64,000 nt of DNA, taken from Hesseltinella vesiculosa. Its lineage: Eukaryota; Mucoromycota; Mucoromycetes; Mucorales; Cunninghamellaceae. Below, piece after piece: positions 56,685 to 64,000 of the stretch; position 1 is the first letter of the stretch, and each line of letters starts with the position of its first letter. The notes under the pieces were generated by a model, which saw only the letters and a program-made list of their open reading frames with translations, did not search any database and was not told the DNA's origin. Position numbers and translations under genes: made by a program. The stretch is from assembly GCA_002104935.1 (NCBI GenBank), contig MCGT01000042.1:167947-231946 (forward strand). Direction: 5' to 3'.

Positions 56685-58117
56685 ATGTTGTCTCAATTGA
56701 AAAAGCAATCTACCTCTGTATTACGCCACTACCGCACTCTTTCCAAGAGAACCTATGCCACTGATAGCCAGGTAGGTTAACAAGACTATTCAAGAATACA
56801 CTGTTGCTTACGTTCAGCTTTCTTTTTTTTTTCGTGCATCCAGGAAGTCAAGAAGACTGCCCTCTATGATTACCATGTGGAAAACGGTGCCAAAATGGTC
56901 CCTTTTGCCGGGTATGCTATGCCTGTTGTCTACAAGAACATGGGTGCTTTGGCTTCTCACTTGCATACTCGTGAAAAGGCTTCCATTTTCGACGTGTCTC
57001 ACATGTTGCAATCTCGGTAAGATGGGAACAACGTGGAGGACGCTATTCTTTTTCTCATACCTTATATAGTGTCTCTGGCAAGGATCGTCAAAAGTTTTTC
57101 GAGTGGTTGACGGTAGCTGATTTACAAAACATGCCCGTCGGTCAAGGCACTCTTTCCGTGTTCACCAACGAACAGGGTGGAATTATCGATGATACCATTA
57201 TTATGCAACAGGAAGATAGCTTGTACGTTGTGTCCAATGCCGGCTGTGCCGAAAAGGATTTGGCCCATATTCGCAAGCACCTGACCCTGTTCCAGAACCA
57301 AGGCGGTGACGTAGACTTCAAGATCATTGACGATCATTCCCTGATTGCTATCCAAGGTCCCAAAGCTGCTGCTGCTCTGCAAGACTTGATCTCTGGAGAC
57401 TTGAATGACTTTGGCTTTATGACTGGCCGCTTCATGGACATCAACGGCATCCCCTGTCATGTCGCCCGTTCTGGTTATACTGGTGAAGATGGTTTTGAAG
57501 TAAGCAAGTAAATCGTCCACAGACAATGGCTTATGTTTTTGTCCCTTTCCTAGTTGTCAGTACCTACACCTGAAGTCGTCCATCTTACTCAGAAATTGAT
57601 GGCCAACCCTGATGTTGAATTGGCCGGCTTGGGTGCCCGTGACAGCTTGCGTTTGGAAGCTGGTCTGTGTCTTTACGGCCACGATTTGGATGAAACCACC
57701 ACCCCTGTCGAGGCTGGCTTGACCTGGACCATTGGTAAGTGGCAGTAGAAATTTGATGATCATGGAACTCAATGCTTGTTTCCGTTAGCTAAATCTCGCC
57801 GTGAAACTGGCGGTTTCTTGGGCGCCGAGCACATCTTGCCTCAAATCAAGGGTGGCGTCACCCGCCGTCGTGTCGGTCTCACTGTCGAAGGTGCTCCTGC
57901 CCGAGAAGGTGCTGAAATTCTGGACAAGGACGGTCAGATCATCGGTACCATCACCTCCGGCTGCCCCTCTCCTAACCTCAAGAAGAACATCGCTATGGGC
58001 TATGTCAAGAACGGATTCCATAAGAAAGGCACCGAACTCAGCGTCAAGGTCCGTAACCGCGTTCAACCTGCTGTCATTACCAAGATGCCTTTTGTTCCCG
58101 CTAGTTATCACAAATAG
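56685..58117 (+). CDS. GCV1: Glycine cleavage system T protein (aminomethyltransferase), mitochondrial
   Basis: Five exons (56685-56771, 56844-57016, 57070-57499, 57554-57734, 57789-58117) give 399 residues. The N-terminus is Arg/Ser/Lys rich without acids ([20 protein letters not shown]), a mitochondrial presequence. Next come [71 protein letters not shown] and [11 protein letters not shown], all family signatures, with the folate-site Asp in IDDT. Known reaction: tetrahydrofolate-dependent release of ammonia from the aminomethyl lipoyl H protein, forming methylene-THF, in the mitochondrial matrix. Intact. Poly(A) signal near 58142. Confidence 0.95.
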
Positions 58118-58141
58118 GTCTTTCTTTTGCATCTTCATTTT

Positions 58142-58147
58142 AATAAA
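58142..58147 (+). terminator. Poly(A) signal AATAAA
   Basis: AATAAA 25 nt after the T-protein stop codon, followed by a T12 tract near 58166. Confidence 0.5.
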
Positions 58148-58774
58148 GAACATGTTCTGCATACTTTTTTTTTTTTTGTAAAGTGCTGCATAGGCTGTAA
58201 TAAGGGTCATGTAGTTATATGACGGTGGGGGGTGGTACTTATGACAGGAGAAGTTTGCTGTAAAAACGGAATGATGAAGAGCAAATAAAAAAAAGCACAT
58301 CGAGCCCCTTTTGCACCAAACTGGGCAAAAACACTGCGTCTAATCTATTGCTAATCGCATTGGAGTTACGTACGACATCCACTGCACAGCGCGTTGTCAG
58401 TTCCATTGAAATTGAAATGTCAAGCATAGGTGGTCGACCACTCAAGATCAGCAATGGTAATCGTCAGAAGCCAGCTTTATGGTTCTTGGTGACGTCGTCT
58501 AAACTCCTAACCTGCATCTCTCTGCCCTCCACACTCACAGCTCTACGCAGCTAGCCATCTCTTTATCAGAGCGCCTCCTATATATACTGGCAAGCATGAT
58601 TCTTTATCGTCAGGTTGTTGATTCTGACGCTCTGTAGTGATGTCGGTTGGACATAGTTTGCGCTAGCCTGGCTAACCATGATAGCTGTCAAGCATAAATT
58701 TTATTGTCATGGAAGGCGCGATTTTAGCCTGTGATTCGATGCATTTTTTATTTTTTTATTCTGGGTCTCATCTT
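58148..58774. other. Intergenic region
   Basis: No gene is supported between the T-protein gene and the decayed helicase end. Confidence 0.4.
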
Positions 58775-59118
58775 CTACAGCAAGGACTTCCCAGCATCTG
58801 TTGGGAGGACACACAGGAGGTTAATCTTGCTTGCTTGCTGGCTGTGCAAGGATAGCCATGGCTGCATTGGCCTGTGTCGTTGACTTGAACTCTGCAGAGC
58901 GACCATAGATCTCCCGCAGAGCTGACAGGGCCTTGGCTCCCAAGTCAGGGCTAACGTGCGCAGGCAAAGGAGGAAGGGACATGGCGCTACCCAAAAAAAA
59001 AAAAAAAAAAACAAGTACCTCCTAGGCTGCAAAGGTGTCACTGCCATTGTCGCGCGATCTTCGACAGCTTGGAGAACATCCACAAAAGAAATGGGGAGAA
59101 TGGACGCAGCCGCCAAAG

Positions 59119-59230
59119 TGGTCGAGGCCGTGATGACAGGAGTGGTCGAGGTGGTGATGGCGGAGGTGGTCGAGGCGGTGATGGTGGGTGTGGTCGAGGT
59201 GGTGATGGTGGGGTGGTCGAGGCAGCGGAG
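59119..59230 (+). repeat. GTGGTCGAGG(T/C)GGTGATGG minisatellite
   Basis: About six imperfect units of 15-21 bp built on GTGGTCGAGGTGGTGATGG. On the minus strand it codes a Pro-rich linker (TPPSPPRPHPPSPPRP) in the decayed helicase gene. On the plus strand it would code an RGG/GGDGG-rich stretch. Confidence 0.8.
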
Positions 59231-61437
59231 GATGCAGTGGTATTACCAGAGGCAGTCGAGGCAGACGGCACAATGGCTGAATCAGACTACTTTGCTTGAT
59301 AGTCATCTACGCCTGCAAAAAAAAAAAAAAAAAAAAAAAAAGAGCTACCAACCTTTTTTTTTTTTTTTTATCACCTACCAAGCAAACGGTGCCATGCAAC
59401 GGAAGCATAGTAATAGAGTTCCACAAAGTCAGAGCCCATGCTCGAAGGATCGGCATTGGAGACTCCATAGAACTGACCTGCCAGCCTGGTCGAGTGGCCA
59501 GTTTGCAAATCTGTCACGATCCTTGGGGAGTAGACTGATAGTTCGCAAGGGAAAAGGAGGAAAAGCTAACGCAAGGGTGAAGGTTTAGATAGAATCAATT
59601 CCAAAGGGGTAGGGAATTGATTCTGGCTCTTTTTTATTTATATTTTCTAATCGGGAATCAATGGTGGTAAGATGAGATGCGGGAATTAATGATGTGGATA
59701 GTGGTGCCCAGCAGGGTCGTGACAAAATCCATGATCTGATCGGTGCTACTCATGTTGCAACTTCAACTTGACCAAGCTTTCTCCGGGCAAAGGCAACAGC
59801 AACCTGGCGATATTCAAGGATAGTGAGGGGGACGCCACTAGCCTTTGTCAACCACTGCGTGAAACCGCGGCGAAGGATGTCGCCAGAGACCACCTTGCCG
59901 TATCGGTTCACAAAAAGGTGCGTGCCAAAGTAATCCACCAAGTCATTGCCAAGGACAATCTTGGACCAGAAGCTACCGGTAGATGGAAAAAAATAAATAA
60001 CCCGTCTTTTTTTCTTTTTTCTTACATTTCCAGTGGGCGGACGAGGGGGAGGTACTGAGTGACCAGCTCAGCGACTTGGCGGGGCAGAAACCTGGCAATG
60101 AACTTGTCCTTGTGCTGGTTGGTGCGGCTCTTGTGGTAGGAAGTAGCCAGCATCAAGGTGTTGTTCATCCAGAACAGGTTTCGCAGGGAGAAGGTGGTGC
60201 CGTTGACGATGGTGTTGGCGTACTTGAGGCTGGCGATTTCCTCGACGCGGGCAGGCTGACCATACGACAAGTGCATGAGGGTGAACAGCATCTTGAGAAG
60301 GGCAAACGCATGGTCAAACCATTCCTTGACAAACACCTTGTTCCATGACCCATCAGGTTGAGTGATGCGTGACTTGATCAGCGGGTTTTCCAAGAAAACA
60401 CGCAACACCAATTGCTGATGGTCGTCAAAGCCATTCGCCAGATCGCTCAGGTAGGAGTAGCCATGGCCTCGTCCAATGCCAGCGGAGGAGGCGTCGTCAG
60501 AAACTTCATTGACTTGGCCAGGTCCAAAGGAAGCAGCAACACTGGGATCCACAGAAGAGAGCAGAAGGTCCTCGCTCAACTTCTTCTTGCACATGGACAC
60601 CAGTGATCCCACCGTAGAACGAAGGTCGCCAACACATACTTCGGTGGAATTGATCCTGAGAGCGCTGTGGTCGCTGAAGGGCACCCAGTTGATCGTTGGC
60701 ATCTGCGGCGTGTTGAATACCGCAGTGGTGGCTAGGCGGCTGGCTTGGCAAATCGAAGTGAATACAGTGTGGTTGCCATCGCGAACAAAGGGGCAGTGCA
60801 TGTCAATGACTTCATCGCTACAGTATAGAGAAAAAAAAATAAGAGGATTAAAAAAAATCGCCATTCTGCTTTGTTTTGATTTGTTTTGTTTTTTTTTTTT
60901 TCAACATACACTGGCGTCACTGATCGGCGGCAATCCTTTGCAATGGAAACAAGCGTGATGACATGGCACATGTATTTCAACTTCGAGCAAATGGGTGGAA
61001 CCTCCGCAACTTTGACACCAAAAGTTGCGCGGCTCATCAGCACCAGGATCATGACGATCTCCAAGACAAAGCGAGAGGGCCGGTCGCGGGGCAGATAATC
61101 ATCCGTAGCAGTAGGGTTGGTGATGATATCGTTGCCCGTGCCCTCAAGCTTTTGAGAGACCAGAGCCACACCAAGATCGTGCACAAAGGGCAGCAACGAT
61201 CGCTCCGCAAAATGGTCTCGTTCAGGGCTGAGCTGGCCATCCTCGGCATGCTGAAGTAATGCCAAGGCGTTTTGCTTGACAGCTGGAGGGAGTTGAATGC
61301 ACGATGGGAGTGAATCTGCTTTTGCAAGGACACGCACAGCAAGCATCACTCGCGTGCAAACTCTGGCATACTCCACAGTTGTCTTGTCGTACTGAAACAA
61401 AGCAAGCCCTTCGGTCTGGAGATCTGGCCCACTGAGG

Positions 61438-61477
<40 letters not shown>
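61438..61477 (+). repeat. A40 homopolymer
   Basis: Forty consecutive A bases, the longest homopolymer in the window. On the minus strand it is a T40 run located where an intron of the decayed gene would end. Confidence 0.9.
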
Positions 61478-61479
<2 letters not shown>

Positions 61480-62869
61480 TGTCAGATGCTGCTACTCTTT
61501 ACCATCTTGATTTTCTTTTGTTTCCTGGCTTACAGCTTCTCTTTCAAGACGTGACGGAGGACGTAAAAGTCTTGTGCTGGGATGTAGAGAGCACTATGGG
61601 CGTCTTGGGGACTGGAGAAATAGCGCATGCAAGCAAGGCTAACCACTTGGTGGCGCTGGCTGTTTGCATGCGCCATGGCCTGGATCAGTCCTGAGTCCTG
61701 CTGGTCAACTTGCTGCACAATGTGATCCAACCGTTGATGAGAAAAAAACCAGTCGAGGTCGTGGACGATATCGGTGGAGGAGATCGCATTGTGGGCGTCT
61801 CGGAGAACAGTGCCAAGTTGATCCAGAACAGAGGCGTTGTCCATGCCGTTGCTGGCTGGATGGGGAGGAGAACGAGAAGGTGAAGTAGTGGTGGAGTCAT
61901 TCACCATCTCATCGTCAACTTCGGTTACTGTGCTGCTATCAGTAACACCATACCAGGGAGCAGTACGATGGTTCAAAAGCGCTGGACAGGGTGAGAAACA
62001 GAAAAGGCCATGAGAGCTTCAGCACGAGAGAGCTGGTCGAGTTTGTCCCGGTGCATGGCGTAAAGATGCAAGCTGATCGTCCCTTCAGCTTCACAAAAAA
62101 AGGGCGGCTGTTGGCAGATGGTGCATTTCTTGCCGGTGTGCAAAGGGAGACCTGGGATATCGCTGTCACATGCACGGATTGACTCGTAAAATGCTTGGAT
62201 GTCAGCTTCGTCCACAATGCCAGCCTCAAAGGAACGGAGGTGATGAACGGTTCGAACCACATTGGACGTGGGGTAGCGATCTTTCAAGTGAGCTCGTACA
62301 GCCTCCAACGTAACTGTTGCTTCACAAACATAGCATACTATTAACGTTTTACTGCAGCCAGGTAGAGCTCCAGCCACAGCACGCATACCCTCGACGTGGA
62401 GAACCGCATCAAAAGCTTCATCTAAAAAAAAATAAAAAAAGTGGTAAGATCCCTGTAACTTTTGTGTTTTCATCTTACCTTCTTTAGCAACCCTTTTTTG
62501 GGCTTCCCTGAGATTTTCTTTGAACCCTGTCACATTGCAGACCAGGGCATGATGTTTAAAGGATTTGATCGAAGAAGGCGAATATGAATTGCCACAGCGG
62601 CATTCAAAGCGCAAATGCTCGTTCAAATAAACAATCGTAGGACGGTCTATTGAAAAAAAAAAATAAGTTGCTTTTTCTGTAAACTGATTCAATGCTTTAA
62701 TATAGTCTTACCATCAGAGCCATAGGTCACGCTTACGCTTTTATTATGGACTGTAAACACATGCAAATCTCGCACATGTTTTTTTTTTTTTTTCAAAGTT
62801 GTTGTTGCAGTGTTGGCATTCGTAAGAGATTGGCTACAATATAAAAGAAGTTATCAGAAAAGCCCCATA

Positions 62870-63580
62870 TATACAGTAACGGTACCGTACTGTAAATGTA
62901 CTGTAAATTGTTATTGTCTTCATTACGGTACCGGCACTATTGTTGCATTAATTCAGTTGTTTGATAAAAACAATGGGGCGGGAAGAGAGAGAGAGAGAAA
63001 ATAAAATAAGTCGCGAAACCTTTTTTTTTTTTTTTTTTTTTTTGGTTTTTTCAGTTTTTTCAGTTGCATTCCTCCTTTGCTTTCAACTCTTTACTGTAAT
63101 TGGTGACGCATGTAATGTAAAAAAAAAAGCCTTTACTGTAAACCCACAACAAAGCTTTTGGCTTTTGCTTTCCTAAAAAAAAACGCATGCTGACCCAGTA
63201 GAAAAAATGCATGTCGGTTTTTTTAAACTCCTCTCGGCAGGGTTGTTTTGGCTGGCTCCCCAAGAAACCCTGCCAGAAAAAAAAAGGAAATTGAAACAGC
63301 TCTGCCAGGCCCAAGCAGAATAAACAGCAGATAGTGCGACGGTTTCTACAAGAAACATTATAAAAAGATACCGGTAGACCTTCATACCGGTACTGTATCA
63401 ATAAAAACCATAATTCATTCTCACTTACAGTGTACTGTACCGTACAGTATACCGATCAAACTGTCGCCCAGTTATTTTTTGCTGAAAGTCTGGGCCAAAC
63501 GTTTTATTTTTTTCGGCCAATCTTCGCATGTACCGGTATGAAAAGCACACGGTTTGGAATAAGTGAGACCAAAAAGTACC
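62870..63580. repeat. Subtelomeric region rich in GTACCGTAC / TACCGGTA palindromes
   Basis: Short palindromes built from ACCGGT, GGTACC and CAGTAC recur: GGTACCGTACTGTAAATGTA, CGGTACCGGCAC (62930), GATACCGGTAG (63368), CATACCGGTACTG, GTACCGTACAGTATACC (63435), TGTACCGGTATG (63530) and AGTACCGGTAAT (63575). No open gene. A similar CACCGGTACTGTACC occurs at 3141. Confidence 0.6.
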
Positions 63581-63584
63581 GGTA

Positions 63585-63865
63585 ATACTAAAGCACCCTA
63601 AATAATAAGCACCTAAACATAGAATAAACATACCCATTATAATACCCTAAACATATAGTAAACATATGCTAAATAAGCACTAAACATAACCTTTATATTA
63701 CCCTAAACATATAATAAATAATTACCTAAACCACTAAAAAAAAAAAAAAAAAACCCTATACCACAACTTGCACCCAGACCCCTAAAATAATAACCTCAAC
63801 CCTAAAAAAAAAGGGAGGGAGGGTGGGGACTAAACCAAACCTAAAACGGAACCCTAATCCTTAAA
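63585..63865 (-). repeat. Degenerate CCCTAAA-type sequence, inverted relative to the telomere
   Basis: CACCCTAAATA, ACCCTAAACATA (several), CACTAAACATAACC, AACCCTATACC, ACCCCTAAAATA, AACCCTAAAAAA and ACCCTAATCC occur through this stretch. They are the reverse complement of TTTAGGG-like units, so the orientation is opposite to the terminal array. Confidence 0.65.
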
Positions 63866-63930
63866 AGGGCAACTATTATAAGTTTAAGGATAAGGGAAAT
63901 AAATATGTAAAGGATTAGGGCAAATCAGGG

Positions 63931-64000
63931 TTTAGGGTTTAGGGTTTAGGGTTTAGGTTTAGGGTTTAGGGTTTAGGGTTTAGGGTTTAGGGTTTAGGGT
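63931..64000 (+). repeat. Telomere: TTTAGGG array
   Basis: Nine perfect TTTAGGG heptamers and one TTTAGG hexamer (63952-63957) in 70 bases, reaching the last base of the window. The G-rich strand points outwards, as expected at a right-hand chromosome end. Confidence 0.93.

Larger units (their letters stand above)
58775..62838 (-). pseudogene. Decayed subtelomeric gene: OrsD-like zinc fingers, recombinase-like core, RecQ-like Walker A stub
   Basis: Reading the minus strand from 62838: a finger YECQHCNNNF broken by an A15 run; FECRCGNSYSPSSIKSFKHH; then LIVCYVCEATVTLEAVRAHL and GLPLHTGKKCTICQQ with late LHLYAMHRDKL (OrsD/DUF3505-like). The middle (61400-60022) is helical and ends LMHLSYGQPARVEEIASLKY, SYHKSRTNQHKDKFIARFLP and YLPLVRPLE; then LTILEYRQVAVAFARRKL (59800). 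These resemble a tyrosine-recombinase-like core of fungal telomere-linked genes. After a Pro-rich repeat linker come LSALREIYGRSAEFKSTTQA and, after a frameshift, VLPTDAGKSLL, a RecQ-type Walker A, where the frame ends at 58775. No helicase motifs II-VI follow. With stops, frameshifts and truncation it is a relic. Confidence 0.65.

Noticed and set aside
58956..59588. Plus-strand 210-codon open frame with Val/Glu repeats
   Set aside because: It is antisense to the minus-strand coding relic, and its open length comes from the minisatellite and A/T homopolymers.
1..64000. tRNA or rRNA genes
   Set aside because: A scan by eye for cloverleaf B-box sequence found only chance matches (for example in the CK2 gene); none could be folded into a tRNA.

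Overview
The window looks like the right end of a chromosome from an early-diverging filamentous fungus, most probably a member of Mucoromycota. Genes carry many short GT-AG introns of about 45 to 100 nt. Housekeeping proteins are clearly fungal, and several orphan families resemble lineage-specific nuclease-like families of that phylum. The last 70 bases are a uniform TTTAGGG array with the G-rich strand running 5' to 3' off the end, so the window ends in a telomere. The species cannot be named from this sequence alone. Exon boundaries given here were read by eye from splice signals and reading frame.

Left part (1-20,900) is fairly gene-dense: a C2H2 zinc-finger gene running off the left edge (-), a Q/S/P-rich coiled-coil protein (+), proteasome lid subunit Rpn3 (+), a six-repeat kelch protein (-), homocysteine S-methyltransferase (-), a PD-(D/E)XK-like orphan (+) with a truncated nearby duplicate, a tandem pair of GNAT acetyltransferases (-), 3-ketodihydrosphingosine reductase (-) and a short secreted multicopper-oxidase-like protein (+).

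Middle part (20,900-35,300) mixes repeats and relics with genes: a retroelement zinc-finger relic, a broken second copy of the PD-(D/E)XK-like gene, an Oca6-like pseudophosphatase (-), an inverted repeat and a minisatellite, a 587-aa orphan with a GC-AG intron (-), an IP6-kinase (Kcs1-like) gene interrupted by one in-frame TAA, a displaced copy of the CAS1 promoter and first exon, and a two-zinc-finger protein fused to a PD-(D/E)XK-like core (-).

Right part (35,300-58,200) is again mostly housekeeping: exocyst Sec10 (-), CAS1-type O-acetyltransferase (+), a tiny cysteine-rich zinc-knuckle protein (+), a WWE-like protein (-), CK2 catalytic subunit (-), a C2-PH protein (+) and the glycine-cleavage T protein (+). 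The distal 6 kb is subtelomeric: a decayed gene with OrsD-like zinc fingers, a tyrosine-recombinase-like core and a RecQ-like Walker A stub on the minus strand, followed by palindromic and telomere-like DNA.

Three kinds of repeat recur: a dispersed non-coding family of about 0.2-0.7 kb (at least seven copies), a GGTGAAAATTTTTACCGCTG minisatellite with an isolated outlier, and very long A/T homopolymers in introns and between genes. The genes do not form one pathway. The main themes are subtelomeric decay, recent segmental duplication, and several nuclease-like orphan families next to repeats.
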